Below, piece by piece: positions 25,727-37,197 of a stretch of 64,000 bases of DNA. The notes beneath the pieces were generated by a model. The model had not been told where the DNA came from and made no database searches. It saw only the letters and a list, made by a program, of their open reading frames with translations. Where the stretch lies: positions 1-64,000 of the forward strand of contig JAPKMW010000060.1 of the NCBI GenBank assembly GCA_026645575.1. Reading direction: 5' to 3'. Each line of letters starts with the position of its first letter. The stretch's first letter is position 1. The position numbers and the translations under genes are program-made. Source of the DNA: Caldilineaceae bacterium. GTDB lineage: Bacteria > Chloroflexota > Anaerolineae > Caldilineales > Caldilineaceae.

Positions 25727-27640
25727 CTACGGCTCAGGTAGGGCGAGGGGGCGGTTCGTCACTTCGGCCAGCGGCAAGGTGAAGAAGAAGGTGCTGCCCT
25801 TGCCCACCCGGCTTTCGACCCAAATGCGCCCGCCGTGGGCCTGGACAATGTGCTTAGCAATCGCCAACCCCAATCCTGTACCGCCACCGGAGCGAGAGCG
25901 GTCGGCCTTATAGAAGCGCTCAAAGACGCGTGGCAGATCCTCCGGTGCAATCCCCACACCAGTGTCTGCTACCTTGACCAAGAGCGCCTGGTGATCGCTG
26001 GTGGTGGCGGAAACAGAAATTACCCCTTTGGGTGGGGTAAACTTAATCGCATTATGAATGAGATTTGTTAATACTTGTTCAACACGGCTACCATCGACAT
26101 AGACAGTCGGTAGTTCAGGCAGTGCTTCAACCTGTAGTGTCAACTGGGCACGTGTTGCTTGGGCCTGGAGCCGCTCCACAGCCCGGCGTAGGAGAGGAAA
26201 GGAGGCAGTTTTTGTTAATTGTAGGGAGGCTTTCCCCGACTCAATGCGCGCCAGGTCGAGTAACTCCTGCACCATCTGTGACAGGGCATCAACTTCCACC
26301 TCCATGTGACGCAGAAAGCGGTGGGCGGCTTCGCTATCATCCAGGGCGCCATCGCTCAAGGTTTCGACCAGGGCGCGCAACGAGGCGATAGGGGTGCGTA
26401 ATTCGTGAGAGATGTTGCTAATAAAATCCTGACGCACCGTCTGAAGTTGGTGAAGGCGCGTTAGATCCTGGAAGACGACCAGATAGCCGCGATCATCACC
26501 GCGCAGAAAAGGGGTGACAACCATGCGTAAAAAGCGTTCGCGATCCAATTCCAGGAGCGCTGTCTCATTCCCACCTGACTGCTGACAACGGGCAAAGACT
26601 TCAACAATCCGATGATCACGCACAGCTTGAACAAAGGTGTGTTTCAAGGCCCGTTCCGGCGTTGTCTTCAAAATTTGGGCCGCTGCCGGATTAAGCAGGC
26701 GAACACGCCCATGCCGGTTGACAATCAAGACGCCATCGGTCATGACATGGAGAACGGTGTGCAGCCGGTCTTTTTCTCTGGCCCGTTTGGTGATCTGCCG
26801 CTGCAATTTTTCCGCCATTCGATTAAAAGCGCGCACCAACTGCCCAATCTCACCACCGCTGAGGGAAAGGGTGCGCGCCGCCAGATCACCCTGGCTAATC
26901 CGTTCAGCGGCTTGCGTCAGGCGGCGGAGGGTTGCGGCCGTCCGCTCCACTTGCCAGATCAGCAGCGCAAGCATGAGGAACGCCACCAGTAGAATCGGTG
27001 GCATGATCGTCCCCCGTAATTGCGCTAGATTGCTTTGTATGGTAGGCAGAGGATAGGCGACGCGTAATAAGCCTAAGCGTTCCTGACCTTGCTGCACCAA
27101 TGCCACCACCACGAGCGCTTGCCGGCCTAAGACAGCATCGTATTGGGTTACGCTACTCAACCCTGTGGGCAAAGCCGCTTGCACCTCAGGGAGATCGCCA
27201 AGTTGCTCACCCACAGCGGCGCTTGTGTGCGAATCGGCCAGCACGTCACCGTCAAGCGTAAGTAACGCCGCATGAGCATTTGTCAGCAGCGTCCATTCCT
27301 GTAACCGGCGTTGGAGAGAGAGCGCATTTTCTTGCCAGACCGAGGACAGAGCGCCACTGCGAACAAAGCGCAGCGTCTGCTGCTCGGCAGTGGCAACCAA
27401 CCGGGTCAGATACCATTGATTCACCTGGTAGGAAAGATAGAGGCTGACGCCAATCATCAGGAGCAAAATCAGGATGGCATAGCCAAAGGCAGCACGCCAG
27501 CGCAGTTGCGTGAGTGCCGGGAAAGTTCTAAGATTTTCTGCGCGCCACGGCAACGACCAAAGGCGTTCCTTTTGTCGTACAAACCAAGGGGAATCAAACC
27601 ATTTCGCCAGGCGTGGACCAAAATCTAGCTTTTTTTCCAT
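25727..27640 (-). CDS. phoR: PhoR-type sensor histidine kinase
   Basis: 637 residues from ATG 27640 (GAGGAG 6 bases upstream). Order: membrane helix ([20 protein letters not shown]), extracytoplasmic domain of ~150 residues, second helix ([14 protein letters not shown]), HAMP ([20 protein letters not shown]), PAS ([20 protein letters not shown]), HisKA with [15 protein letters not shown], and HATPase_c with N box [14 protein letters not shown] and GGTGLGLAI. This matches PhoR, which senses phosphate through the Pst system and phosphorylates PhoB. It lies between pstS and phoB on the same strand. Confidence 0.88.
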   Translation of the reverse strand: MEKKLDFGPRLAKWFDSPWFVRQKERLWSLPWRAENLRTFPALTQLRWRAAFGYAILILLLMIGVSLYLSYQVNQWYLTRLVATAEQQTLRFVRSGALSSVWQENALSLQRRLQEWTLLTNAHAALLTLDGDVLADSHTSAAVGEQLGDLPEVQAALPTGLSSVTQYDAVLGRQALVVVALVQQGQERLGLLRVAYPLPTIQSNLAQLRGTIMPPILLVAFLMLALLIWQVERTAATLRRLTQAAERISQGDLAARTLSLSGGEIGQLVRAFNRMAEKLQRQITKRAREKDRLHTVLHVMTDGVLIVNRHGRVRLLNPAAAQILKTTPERALKHTFVQAVRDHRIVEVFARCQQSGGNETALLELDRERFLRMVVTPFLRGDDRGYLVVFQDLTRLHQLQTVRQDFISNISHELRTPIASLRALVETLSDGALDDSEAAHRFLRHMEVEVDALSQMVQELLDLARIESGKASLQLTKTASFPLLRRAVERLQAQATRAQLTLQVEALPELPTVYVDGSRVEQVLTNLIHNAIKFTPPKGVISVSATTSDHQALLVKVADTGVGIAPEDLPRVFERFYKADRSRSGGGTGLGLAIAKHIVQAHGGRIWVESRVGKGSTFFFTLPLAEVTNRPLALPEP

Positions 27641-27693
27641 GAACTCCTCATGATAAGTACACTGTTCAGTAAGTCTTTTGGGATTTTGGCGTC

Positions 27694-27818
27694 GGGCACG
27701 AAGTGTGGCAAACAAATTGGTCACACCGAAACCCATTGGTCGTGCCACACTTCATGCCCCTACGAGATGCCCCTACGAGATGCCCCTACGAGATGCCCCT
27801 ACGAGATGCCCCTACGAG
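27694..27818. repeat. Inverted repeat plus five 13-bp tandem repeats
   Basis: Arms 27694-27710 (GGGCACGAAGTGTGGCA) and 27743-27759 are inverted with one mismatch. The right arm runs into five perfect copies of ATGCCCCTACGAG (27754-27818). The array sits between phoR and phoB. Spacer-free and 13 bases long, it is not a CRISPR. Confidence 0.85.
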
Positions 27819-28048
27819 AATACCGAAAAACTTAGTGAACAGAGTAATAAGTCGGTCATATTAGGTAACCAGGTGTCGTTGAACGGGCAATGTTTTGGGT
27901 TGGAATGACGAGCTACTGACGACTCGCTGTTCGACCCATTGTATATCGCAATCATATATCGCAAAAACATTTTTTGCCGTAAGTCTACTCTAGTATAAAC
28001 AGATAAATTAACAATGATGGTGTAAATTTTTAACAATATGTTAATAAA

Positions 28049-28076
28049 AAGGCCGACCCATTTATGGGTCGGCCTT
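28049..28076 (-). terminator. Rho-independent terminator of phoB
   Basis: AAGGCCGACCCA, 4-base loop, TGGGTCGGCCTT: a 12-bp perfect stem followed on the minus strand by TTTTTATTAAC. It lies 46 bases after the phoB stop. Just beyond it, TTAACATATTGTTAA is a palindrome of the TTAACA half-site. Confidence 0.85.
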
Positions 28077-28122
28077 ACGACTGCTGTATGTTCATTGTTA
28101 ACGGCGGCAGGTAAAGTGATCT

Positions 28123-28875
28123 TTAGCCATCAAACCGATAGCCAACGCCACGCACCGTCACCAGACGCATAGGGTTGGCCGCATCATCCTCGATTTTCTC
28201 GCGCAGCCAGCGCACATGGACATCAACCGTGCGGCTGCCGCCATCATAATCCCAGCCCCAAACCCGTTCCAAAATCAGATCGCGACTCAAAACAATGCCC
28301 CGGTTGCGCGCCATAAAGACTAGGAGTTCAAACTCTTTTGGCTTTAAGTGAAAAACCACATCGCGGAAAATGACTTCATGGCGACTTAGATCAATGATGA
28401 GATCTGTAAAAACCATGCGTTCCAACGGGAAGTCGGCTGGCCCATTGTTCTCTTGTTGGGTCGCCGTCACTTCGGCGCGCACCAGCCGCACCCGGCGCAA
28501 CAAGGCTTTCACCCGCGCCATCAATTCCCGCATACTAAAGGGCTTGGTGAGATAATCATCCGCCCCTACTTCCAGCCCAACAATTTTGTCGATCTCATCC
28601 GCCTTTGCGGTCAGAAAGAGAATCGGCAGACTCATCTCTTGACGCAAGATACGGCAAACTTCAAAACCGTCCAACCCCGGCAACATTACATCCAGGATCA
28701 TCAGATCGGGATCGACAGCACGGGCAATTTCCAACGCCTTCAAGCCATCTTTGGCTGTGCTGACGCTGTACCCCTGTTTCGTCAAATTATATTCCAACGT
28801 ATCCAGCAGCGCTGGTTCATCCTCGACCACTAGCACCTTGGGGTTGCCCCCATTCGGCAGCACCATTGCAGTCAT
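28123..28875 (-). CDS. phoB: PhoB/PhoP-type response regulator
   Basis: 250 residues, OmpR family. Receiver: [20 protein letters not shown], phospho-Asp in [13 protein letters not shown], then [20 protein letters not shown] and the Lys of [11 protein letters not shown]-binding winged helix: [46 protein letters not shown]. It precedes phoR and pst on the same strand, so it is very likely the phosphate-starvation activator. ATG 28875 is used; ATG 28866 is an alternative. Confidence 0.9.
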   Translation of the reverse strand: MTAMVLPNGGNPKVLVVEDEPALLDTLEYNLTKQGYSVSTAKDGLKALEIARAVDPDLMILDVMLPGLDGFEVCRILRQEMSLPILFLTAKADEIDKIVGLEVGADDYLTKPFSMRELMARVKALLRRVRLVRAEVTATQQENNGPADFPLERMVFTDLIIDLSRHEVIFRDVVFHLKPKEFELLVFMARNRGIVLSRDLILERVWGWDYDGGSRTVDVHVRWLREKIEDDAANPMRLVTVRGVGYRFDG

Positions 28876-29192
28876 GTCTTCTTACATCCTTATTGCTCCG
28901 GATCACTTCCCACGCCACCCTTGGCAACCCACTGTTGCGCAGTCAATGGGCCAAATCGAGACGGGAGCGATCACAACCATGCTTTCAGCTATACTCTATC
29001 GACATTCTGCACGCTTTGTTGGTGTACGGCCATTATAGTTGGTGGCGCGGATAGCCGCCAAATCAGCCGGGGTGAATCTGCACAATCTTCACTCGATCTT
29101 GGTAAGCGGCATTGTGGATGGTAAGATAGCAGCCACACGATTCTTTAATGATCGATGCCCCTAAGTCCAGTCTATTGCACGAGGAGCAGCCA
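28876..29192. other. Intergenic region between divergent genes
   Basis: It separates phoB (-) from the amidohydrolase (+) and must carry both promoters. I see no RNA gene, strong inverted repeat or small protein gene in it. Confidence 0.5.
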
Positions 29193-30584
29193 ATGACGAC
29201 ACGCCTGATACAACATGCCGAATTGCTTTTAACCATGGACAGCACTCGACGCGAGTTGCGCGACGGTGCGCTGGTGATCGAAGACAATCAAATTGTCTGG
29301 GTGGGTCAATCAAGCGATCTACCGCCGACGTTCGCTGCCCAGGCCACCGAGCAGATCAATGCACGGGGCAAGTTGGTAATGCCAGGGATGGTCAATACAC
29401 ACCACCACTTCTACCAAACCCTGACGCGCGCCATTCCGGCGGCGCAAGATGCGGTCCTCTTTGACTGGTTGAAGACGCTCTATCCAATCTGGGCGGAATT
29501 GACGCCGGACGATGTACGGATCAGCACACAAACCGCCCTGACCGAACTGCTCCTCAGCGGCTGCACCACCAGCAGCGATCACCACTATCTCTGGCCCAAT
29601 GGTTCCCGCCTGGATGATCAGTTTGCGGCGGCTGAACTGGTGGGTGTACGGTTTCATGGCGCCCGCGGCAGCATGAGTTTGGGCGAAAGCCAGGGCGGTC
29701 TGCCCCCCGATCGGGTGACAGAAGACGAAGCGGCCATCCTGCGTGATTGCCGGCGCGTGGTCGAAACGTATCACAACGCCAATCGCTTTGCCATGCGCCG
29801 GGTTGTCATTGCCCCGTGCAGCCCCTTTAGCGTCACCCCGGAATTGATGCGCGAGAGCGCTGCCCTGGCGCGCAGCTTTGGCCCGGCCATGAATGTGCAT
29901 CTTCATACCCACCTGGCCGAAACCAAAGATGAAGAGGAATTTTGCTTGGAGCGCTTTGGCTATCGCCCTGGCGATTATGCCGAAATTCTCGACTGGACGG
30001 GGGATGATGTCTGGCACGCGCATTGCGTCCATCTCAACCCGGCAGAGATCAATCTCTTTGCCCATACCCACACCGGCGTTGCCCACTGCCCCACCAGCAA
30101 CATGCGCTTGGCCAGCGGCATTGCTCCGGTGCGCGCCATGTTGGATGCCGGCGTCCTCGTCGGTCTAGGGGTCGATGGCAGCGCCAGCAATGACAGCAGC
30201 CATATGTTGGCGGAAGCACGGCAAGCCTTGTTGTTACAACGCGTGATGGGCAACCCAATGGCGATGAAGGCGCGGGAGGCGTTGGCCGTGGCAACCCTGT
30301 GCGGCGCCGATGTGTTGGGACGTGATGACATTGGCGCTTTGGCTCCCGGTATGGCTGCCGACATCATCGCCTTTGACCTGACCACACTGGACTATGCCGG
30401 CGCCGCCGTGCATGATCCCGTGGCGGCGCTGCTCTTCTGTGCGCCGCAAAAGGTCAATTTTGCGATGGTTAATGGACGGATCTTGGTCGAGGATGGACAA
30501 TTGCGCAATGGCGATCTGGCGCAGTTGGCGGAACGCCACAATCAGGCCGCCAAACAGTTGTTGGTACGCGCTGGGGTGGCGTAA
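29193..30584 (+). CDS. 8-oxoguanine deaminase-type amidohydrolase
   Basis: 463 residues from ATG 29193 (GAGGAG upstream). Metal ligands: MVNTHHHFYQTLTRA, VHLHTHLAETKDEEE, HAHCVHL, and the Asp of GLGVDGSASNDSSHMLAE. This combination matches the 8-oxoguanine deaminase/TrzN/Atz group of subgroup-1 amidohydrolases. It would hydrolyse the amino group of 8-oxoguanine, giving urate and ammonia. Alternatives are guanine, cytosine or methylthioadenosine/SAH deaminases. Cytoplasmic, single gene; no other purine gene is nearby. Confidence 0.75.
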   Translation: MTTRLIQHAELLLTMDSTRRELRDGALVIEDNQIVWVGQSSDLPPTFAAQATEQINARGKLVMPGMVNTHHHFYQTLTRAIPAAQDAVLFDWLKTLYPIWAELTPDDVRISTQTALTELLLSGCTTSSDHHYLWPNGSRLDDQFAAAELVGVRFHGARGSMSLGESQGGLPPDRVTEDEAAILRDCRRVVETYHNANRFAMRRVVIAPCSPFSVTPELMRESAALARSFGPAMNVHLHTHLAETKDEEEFCLERFGYRPGDYAEILDWTGDDVWHAHCVHLNPAEINLFAHTHTGVAHCPTSNMRLASGIAPVRAMLDAGVLVGLGVDGSASNDSSHMLAEARQALLLQRVMGNPMAMKAREALAVATLCGADVLGRDDIGALAPGMAADIIAFDLTTLDYAGAAVHDPVAALLFCAPQKVNFAMVNGRILVEDGQLRNGDLAQLAERHNQAAKQLLVRAGVA

Positions 30585-30590
30585 CACGAA

Positions 30591-30668
30591 CCGTCCCGTA
30601 GGGACGCCTGAGTTTAGGTTTTGAACCAAAATGATTATTTCCTAAACTCAGGCGTCCCTACGGGACGG
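30591..30668. repeat. 28-bp perfect inverted repeat (GTCCCGTAGGGACG family, copy 1)
   Basis: CCGTCCCGTAGGGACGCCTG plus AGTTTAGG (30591-30618) is repeated exactly inverted at 30641-30668, with a 22-base loop. It lies between convergent genes. A related but diverged copy is at 58181-58245, so this is a small dispersed repeat family and not only a terminator. Confidence 0.9.
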
Positions 30669-30680
30669 GATGATTCTTTT

Positions 30681-32522
30681 TTAAGGAATGATCAACTGCT
30701 GACCGACATAGATGAAATTAACATTTGCAATGTTATTCACTGTTGCCAATGTGTTGACATCTACGCCATACAGCCCACAGATATAGCTCAACGTTTCACC
30801 GGGGGCGACGGTGTGTGTGCGCTGGGTGGCTGGGACGGTCGTCGGCGCTGGCGCGGGTTGGACGGGTTGCGCGACGGGGGCCGGTTGGGCTGGCTGTACG
30901 GGCTGTGCAACGGGCGCCGCCGCGCAGCCAGGGATCTGTAGCACTTGCCCAACATAGATGAGATTGGCATTTTGGATCCCGTTGGCGGACATCAGATCAT
31001 GGACGGAAACGCCATAGCGCTGGGCGATCCACCCCAAAATGTCGCCGGGCTGCACGGTGTAGCTACAAGCCGAGCCGCCGGGATGGGGCGCCGGATGTGA
31101 CGGCTGGGACGCTCCTGTACAACCCCGTAGACTAATCGCATCCAGATTCAGATCCATCTCGACCTCAGTAACGCCCCATTTCTTCCAGCCACGGATAAAG
31201 AGCATAATCTCGCTGTTTTGCGGTGTGAAGCGCACCGTATAGCTGCGGATACCGCTGGGGCTGGTACGATTCTGAATGTCGCCAAAGTTGACTGTCGTCC
31301 AGTTGCTCACCTGGCTCCAGTCAGGGTTGTGGCCAGCAGTGTAGCCCCATTGCGCCTCAAAACGATGGGGATCATCTTCATTGCCAACGCCACGCAACAG
31401 ACCTTTGATGGTCAGTTCATATTCCTTGCCCGGTTGTAACCACCCAATCCGTTGGTAGATGCCGGCATAGCGATCTGCATCGGCGGGGTAGACACCTTTG
31501 GTGTTGATCTCGATCAACTGGGCATGACCACCCTCGGCAATGACTGGCGGCCATTGGTCGTCATAGAAGCCATAGTTGGCCGCGCCACCATTGGTAAAGT
31601 AGCCCCAGCTTTTGCCCACATGCCCAACCGCTACGGGATTGAAGCCCTGTTCAAAGCCGCCATTGTAGATCAAATCCTTGTCGCTACAACTGCCGCCGGC
31701 AACCGGCGCCGGTTGCGGTTGTCCCACCGGTTGGGCCGGTGCGTTGGGATCAGGTCCGCCTGTACCATAGCCCTTGTGGTGATAGGGTGACGGCCCGGTC
31801 AACGCAATGGTGTCAAAGTTAACATCAATCTCTTCTTCCCCAATGCCCCACTTCTTCCAGACACGGATGTAAATTGTCAGGTAATCGGCCTCCGCCTTGA
31901 TGCGGGTGGCATAGGCGCTAAAGCCGCCGGGCGACTCACGGGGGTAGTAATTATCCCAACCCACATCCTGCCAGTTGCTGACCCGTGTCCAATCGGCATA
32001 GTGACCGTTTGTCCAGCCAACTTGAACCCGATAGCGCCACGGGTCGCCATCCATCAGGGTCGTGCGGATCTGGCCTTTCAGGTTGAGCGTGTATTCCGCC
32101 CAATCGGTCACTGCCACCGTTTGGTAGAGGCCGGCATAACGATCATGTTCCGGGTTGCCGATCCCTTTGGTGTTGATCTCGATTAGTTGGCTATGGCCCC
32201 CATCGGCGACGGTTGGCGTCCATTGGTCATCATAGAAGCCATAGTTAGCGCCGCCGCCGTTGGTGAAGCATTGCCAGCCGACGCCGACCGCCCCACAACC
32301 GGGTTGATTGCCAAAGCCCCGCTCAAAGTCGCCATTAACCAGAACATTGACATTCGAGGCGACCAGGGAATCAGGTGTGCCGGCGACGACAACGCTCATG
32401 ACCACCATGCCAACAATACAAACATGAATCAACCGTCGAATCGCAGGGGTGCGTTGAGTCCACCAGCGGAGGGTGCGACCCCAGCGCAACTGCATGAGGG
32501 TGCGCGCGAATTGACCCTGCAT
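30681..32522 (-). CDS. Secreted protein: two carbohydrate-binding-like repeats and two LysM domains
   Basis: 613 residues from ATG 32522 (AAGGAG 8 bases upstream), with an N-terminal membrane/signal segment ([18 protein letters not shown]). Two ~190-residue beta-rich repeats follow, each holding [21 protein letters not shown]-x-YQ and a (V/G)WKKWG phrase; they resemble CBM4/9-like jelly rolls. A Pro-rich linker leads to two LysM domains ([20 protein letters not shown] and [20 protein letters not shown]). LysM binds N-acetylglucosamine polymers. No catalytic domain is seen; a cell-envelope or polysaccharide-binding protein is likely. Confidence 0.8.
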   Translation of the reverse strand: MQGQFARTLMQLRWGRTLRWWTQRTPAIRRLIHVCIVGMVVMSVVVAGTPDSLVASNVNVLVNGDFERGFGNQPGCGAVGVGWQCFTNGGGANYGFYDDQWTPTVADGGHSQLIEINTKGIGNPEHDRYAGLYQTVAVTDWAEYTLNLKGQIRTTLMDGDPWRYRVQVGWTNGHYADWTRVSNWQDVGWDNYYPRESPGGFSAYATRIKAEADYLTIYIRVWKKWGIGEEEIDVNFDTIALTGPSPYHHKGYGTGGPDPNAPAQPVGQPQPAPVAGGSCSDKDLIYNGGFEQGFNPVAVGHVGKSWGYFTNGGAANYGFYDDQWPPVIAEGGHAQLIEINTKGVYPADADRYAGIYQRIGWLQPGKEYELTIKGLLRGVGNEDDPHRFEAQWGYTAGHNPDWSQVSNWTTVNFGDIQNRTSPSGIRSYTVRFTPQNSEIMLFIRGWKKWGVTEVEMDLNLDAISLRGCTGASQPSHPAPHPGGSACSYTVQPGDILGWIAQRYGVSVHDLMSANGIQNANLIYVGQVLQIPGCAAAPVAQPVQPAQPAPVAQPVQPAPAPTTVPATQRTHTVAPGETLSYICGLYGVDVNTLATVNNIANVNFIYVGQQLIIP

Positions 32523-32868
32523 AGATGCTTCTCCTTGATGATTGGGCAGCATAATCGTTTTAGTCATGCCACCGATGATTGCTCTGGCGTCCTATTAAGT
32601 ACACCGAGGGTAGGAAAACAGGTGCTTTTCATAGGACAGAATGCGCTGTGATTGCTACCGTCAAAGTCCACTCATTGTCGCTGTACAGCGAACGTTGACC
32701 GGCGCCAAGACGGGTTAGCGTGATTATAGCACGCCATTTTCTAATGCGCAAGAGGCAATTTTTTGCAATTTAATCTTGCAAATCTACTTCTATGCGAATA
32801 TTTAAGGTTCAATGAAACAAAAGCAATTCTGATATGCGAAGTTGGTTATTTTTGAGAAAGAAAACACC
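32523..32868. other. Intergenic region upstream of the LysM gene
   Basis: AT-rich in its middle. I see only a 12-bp palindrome, CGCTGTACAGCG at 32679-32690, and no gene or RNA. It must hold the LysM gene promoter and the 3' end of the lysine operon. Confidence 0.45.
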
Positions 32869-34080
32869 CTATTGATTGGGTAAAAGCAGCGCTAAATTAC
32901 GTAGTACTTGCGCTAAAACCTGAATTGCCTGCCAATATTCAGTCAAATTAATATGTTCGTTGGGTGTATGATCAAGCGCGCTGTCGCCAGGGCCGTAAGC
33001 TAAGAGGGGACATTGCCAGGCCGGCCCCACTACATTCATGTCGCTTGTACCGCTCTTGACAACAAAGCTGGGCCGGGTTTCGGGAGCGATTTCGCGTATT
33101 GAACTGAGGAAAGCGCGCACCAGTACGCTGTTACGGTCACTACGCCATGCTGGCTCATGGGCATGGAAATAGAGGTTGACAGTCGTTAATGTCCCTTGGA
33201 GTTGAATTGGCGTTGCCACAAGCGGCTGGTGGCTGAACAGCGGCTCAGTGGCAACAATTCGCTGCCCCGCCCACTGGACAAGCTCGGTGACAAAGCCATC
33301 GGCGTCAAAGTCCAACGGCAGGCGGATACCGATTTGCGCTTTGACATGATCGTGCATGGCGGCATCCGTCGAGGTGTTCACTACGCGCAAACTGGGTAAA
33401 AGTTGGTCAAAAGTCTTGTCGCGCCCCTGGTTAAAACGCTCGGCATAGGCGCTGATCCAGTTCCAGAGATCGACGGCAACAGTGGCAACACCGGCATCAG
33501 GGCCGGCACTGTGGGCCATTGGTTGGCTGGCTTCTAGCTCCACCAAAATCCGCCCTTTGTACCCTAACGTTACCCGTTGCCAACTGCTCGGTTCACCAAT
33601 CACACAGGCATGGGGAATCGGCGCTTGATTGCCGTCAAAGCGGTCGCGAATGAAGCGGGCGCCTTTGCTGGTCGCCGCCTCTTCTTCGACAGCGCCAACC
33701 ACAACCACCCGCAAATTATTTTCCACGGCCCAGGCATGACCGGTCATGGCAGCGGCGCTGACAAAGGTCGCCAACGGCCCTTTGGCATCGACCGCACCAC
33801 GGCCATAGAGCAGCGCCGCCTCCCCATCGCCTTCAATGCGCACCGGAATATTGCCTGGCACGGTGTCGATATGACCAAGCAAGACCACCGTATACGGCGC
33901 ATCTTCCACGCCCAATTCTCCCACCGCATTGCCGGCCGCATCGACATAGGCGCGAGCATAGCCTAGCTGTTGCATCTGTTGCACCAACCAGACGCTGGCC
34001 GTTGCTTCCTGGCGGGATAATGAAGGGATGGCAACCAGACCTTGCAGCAGGTCAATGGCTTGAGAACGGGCGAGTGTCAT
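32869..34080 (-). CDS. lysK: LysK, [LysW]-lysine hydrolase (M20 family)
   Basis: 403 residues of the M20 metallopeptidase fold. Metal ligands: [25 protein letters not shown], and the catalytic Glu in [17 protein letters not shown]. LysK releases lysine from the C-terminal Glu of LysW in the last step of the pathway; it is related to ArgE/DapE but grouped with lysJ and lysZ here, which decides the name. Last gene of the cluster on this strand. A 32-bp inverted repeat separates it from lysJ. Confidence 0.88.
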   Translation of the reverse strand: MTLARSQAIDLLQGLVAIPSLSRQEATASVWLVQQMQQLGYARAYVDAAGNAVGELGVEDAPYTVVLLGHIDTVPGNIPVRIEGDGEAALLYGRGAVDAKGPLATFVSAAAMTGHAWAVENNLRVVVVGAVEEEAATSKGARFIRDRFDGNQAPIPHACVIGEPSSWQRVTLGYKGRILVELEASQPMAHSAGPDAGVATVAVDLWNWISAYAERFNQGRDKTFDQLLPSLRVVNTSTDAAMHDHVKAQIGIRLPLDFDADGFVTELVQWAGQRIVATEPLFSHQPLVATPIQLQGTLTTVNLYFHAHEPAWRSDRNSVLVRAFLSSIREIAPETRPSFVVKSGTSDMNVVGPAWQCPLLAYGPGDSALDHTPNEHINLTEYWQAIQVLAQVLRNLALLLPNQ

Positions 34081-34115
34081 AGGTGGTGATCGTTTCTAAT
34101 GCAAAGCATGTGGTG

Positions 34116-34191
34116 CTAGGGGCGCGGATTTAGGCAACGCGGATTTTTATCCACAAACGAAAATCCGCGTTGCCTCAATCCGCGCCCCTAG
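34116..34191. repeat. 32-bp inverted repeat with one mismatch
   Basis: Arm 34116-34147 starts CTAGGGGCGCGGATTTAGGC and matches the inverted arm 34160-34191 except at one base; loop 12 bases. It fills the space between lysJ and lysK and would fold in the mRNA between two co-directional genes. Confidence 0.9.
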
Positions 34192-34194
34192 ACA

Positions 34195-35376
34195 TCAACG
34201 ATTCGGCAACGCCGCCGCAATGGCAGCGACGCCAATTTCGATTTCTTCTTCTGAAAGAGTCAGCGGCGGCAACAGACGTAATACGTTGGTGCCGGCCGGC
34301 AACGCCAGGACGCCATGTTCGTCCATCAACGTCTTGAGATACGGCCCAACCTTTTCGCGCAGTTCAACGGCGATCATCATGCCGAGGCCGCGAATTTCAC
34401 GGACGATCTCGTAGTCACCGATGGTTTCTTGTAGGCGTTTGAGCAACAGCGCGCCCATTTGTGCGCTCCGTTCGATCAACCCCTCTTCATGGTAGATTTG
34501 TAGGGCAGCCAGGCCAGCGGCGCACGCAATCGGGCTGCCGCCAAAGGTGCTGCCGTGCGCGCCAGGAGACAGGACGGCATGAACTTGCTCCGTATAGGCC
34601 AGCGCGCCCATGGGAAAGCCGCCACCAATGCCTTTGGCCATACAGATAATGTCGGGTTGTAGATCAAAGTGTTGGAAGCCAAACCACTTGCCAGTGCGCC
34701 CGAAGCCGGTTTGAATTTCGTCGAGAACCAGCAATGCGCCCCGTTCACGGCAAAGTTCCTGGGCGCCGCGCAGGTAGTCGCCATCGCCCATATTGACGCC
34801 CCCCTCACCCTGCACCACTTCGAGAATGACCATGGCCGTCTGATCGGTCACGGCGTCGGCCAACTTCGCCAGGTTGTTATAGGGAACATGGGTGACATCC
34901 AACAGCGGTTCAAAGGGCTTGCGGTACTTAGGTTCCCAGGTGACAGAGACCGCGCCCACCGTGCGACCATGAAAGCCGCGCATGGTGGCGACCAAACCAG
35001 TGCGGCCTGTGGTCAAGCGAGCAAACTTGATGGCGCCATCCACGGCCTCGGCGCCACTGTTTGCCAGAAAGACATGGTTCAAGTGGGGCGGCAACACCTT
35101 GGCTAATTCGGCGGCAAAACGGGCGCGCGTCTCATTGTACAGAAAATTGGGTAAGGCGATCAGTTGATGGGCCTGCGCCGCTAATGCCGCACTCAACTTG
35201 GGGTGACAGTGCCCTAGCATCGCCACCCCCTGTGCGGCGGTGAGATCGAGATAGCGGCGACCGGCCGTGTCAACCAGCCAACTGCCTTCCCCCCGCACAA
35301 TCACCGTCTCGCCCCGGCGCTGGGTCGTGCCGCCCAGAATCGCTTCCTCAATCTGCGCGTAATTGAACTCGGTCAT
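34195..35376 (-). CDS. lysJ: LysJ, [LysW]-lysine/aminoadipate-semialdehyde aminotransferase
   Basis: 393 residues from [11 protein letters not shown]. Class III PLP aminotransferase of the ArgD/LysJ type: [53 protein letters not shown], and the PLP Lys in [15 protein letters not shown]. It transfers the amino group from glutamate to LysW-bound aminoadipate semialdehyde, giving LysW-lysine. Context with lysZ and lysK supports LysJ over ArgD, though LysJ can serve both pathways. Confidence 0.88.
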   Translation of the reverse strand: MTEFNYAQIEEAILGGTTQRRGETVIVRGEGSWLVDTAGRRYLDLTAAQGVAMLGHCHPKLSAALAAQAHQLIALPNFLYNETRARFAAELAKVLPPHLNHVFLANSGAEAVDGAIKFARLTTGRTGLVATMRGFHGRTVGAVSVTWEPKYRKPFEPLLDVTHVPYNNLAKLADAVTDQTAMVILEVVQGEGGVNMGDGDYLRGAQELCRERGALLVLDEIQTGFGRTGKWFGFQHFDLQPDIICMAKGIGGGFPMGALAYTEQVHAVLSPGAHGSTFGGSPIACAAGLAALQIYHEEGLIERSAQMGALLLKRLQETIGDYEIVREIRGLGMMIAVELREKVGPYLKTLMDEHGVLALPAGTNVLRLLPPLTLSEEEIEIGVAAIAAALPNR

Positions 35377-35412
35377 AGTTGTGGTTTCTTTCGTCGCTGT
35401 CAGAAAAAGAAG

Positions 35413-35463
35413 TATTGGATATTGGGTATTAGGTATTGAACAGCCGATACCCAATATCCAATA
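35413..35463. repeat. 17-bp inverted repeat made of 8-bp-like units
   Basis: TATTGGATATTGGGTAT (35413-35429) is exactly inverted at 35447-35463. The surrounding text repeats the unit 'ATTGG-TATT-GGTATT' imperfectly. It lies between lysZ and lysJ. Confidence 0.75.
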
Positions 35464-35484
35464 TCCAATACCTACTATCTTGTT

Positions 35485-36288
<804 letters not shown>

Positions 36289-36423
36289 GGTTGGTTTAAC
36301 CTTCTAGTGCTGAATTTATAGGCTCAACAGGATTTTAGGATCTGCTCGTTGCGCTGCTCTGCGGCGCAATGCCGTTTGGACACTCTGCGTCCCCGGCATT
36401 TCCTCAAATCCAATTGAACTAAT

Positions 36424-36651
36424 TTATATGACAGGAATTGCCCAACCTAGTTGGAGCGCCAACATCACATTGCCTTCAATCACATCGCGCAAGTTAGTAC
36501 GTGCTTCCTCAAAGGTATTTCCTTGGGCAAAAAAACCAGGAGCGCCAGGGACTTGCGCAATCACAACCCCATCTTCATCGTGTGCATAGTCGGCGTGGGC
36601 AAGGGCAGCCGACACATAGGATAGGAGTGAAAATAATCGAACCTTGCTCAT
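36424..36651 (-). CDS. HicB-family antitoxin, orphan
   Basis: 75 residues. ALAHADYAHDEDGVVIAQVP followed by GFFAQGNTFEEARTNLRDVI and ALQLGWAIPVI is a typical HicB partial RNase H-like fold. The usual partner HicA (a small dsRNA-binding-like toxin) is not present in the 135 bases downstream or upstream. It could neutralise a toxin encoded elsewhere or be a leftover. Confidence 0.75.
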   Translation of the reverse strand: MSKVRLFSLLSYVSAALAHADYAHDEDGVVIAQVPGAPGFFAQGNTFEEARTNLRDVIEGNVMLALQLGWAIPVI

Positions 36652-36710
36652 TCTCTGTCCTTATCTAGCACCTAACTTACGCAACCTATGATGCACACTC
36701 TTTACCCATG

Positions 36711-37157
36711 TTACAGAAATGTAGCTGGTGAAACATGAAATCGTTGAGCCAGTAAGCGAATTTGGGGCATGGTCAGCGCCGCTGTGCCATCAAGAATTTG
36801 GCGCACGGCTCTTTCATTCCCTATCTCTGTCAACGCGCTGGCATCAATACCATGTTCTTCCATGAGAAAGCGCAACGTTGTCAGCGGATCGCCTTCCAGT
36901 TCAGGGATGTGACGGTCTTCGTAATTTTCCACCAATACACCGACAATCTCCATCAAGCCAGAGAGTGGATGGTCTTCCTTTTCGCCAACGGTGTCGATAA
37001 GCTCATCTAACATAGCGACCAACCGTTCATACTCGGCTATCGTATCTACGCGTTCAAAGAGCAGACCCAGAAAAAACTCGCCTGGCATTTCGCCATACGC
37101 TGCTGATGTCCTTGTGATATAGTTATCAATTAGATGTTCAAACTCTTGTTCATTCAT
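36711..37157 (-). CDS. HigA-family antitoxin-like regulator, orphan
   Basis: 148 residues. DHPLSGLMEIVGVLVENYED then GDPLTTLRFLMEEHGI is the HigA-type N-terminal region, and a helix-turn-helix follows (ERAVRQILDGTAALTMPQIR, LLAQRFHVSP). The matching HigB toxin normally precedes it; instead a DUF2283 gene lies 40 bases upstream. DNA-binding antitoxin or regulator. Confidence 0.75.
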   Translation of the reverse strand: MNEQEFEHLIDNYITRTSAAYGEMPGEFFLGLLFERVDTIAEYERLVAMLDELIDTVGEKEDHPLSGLMEIVGVLVENYEDRHIPELEGDPLTTLRFLMEEHGIDASALTEIGNERAVRQILDGTAALTMPQIRLLAQRFHVSPATFL

Positions 37158-37197
37158 GGGAAAGTTTTGTGAACCATCAAGCAGATGTAAAGTTGAT

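Noticed and set aside
27754..27818. Possible CRISPR array
   Set aside because: The 13-base units are head to tail without spacers and no cas gene is in the window.
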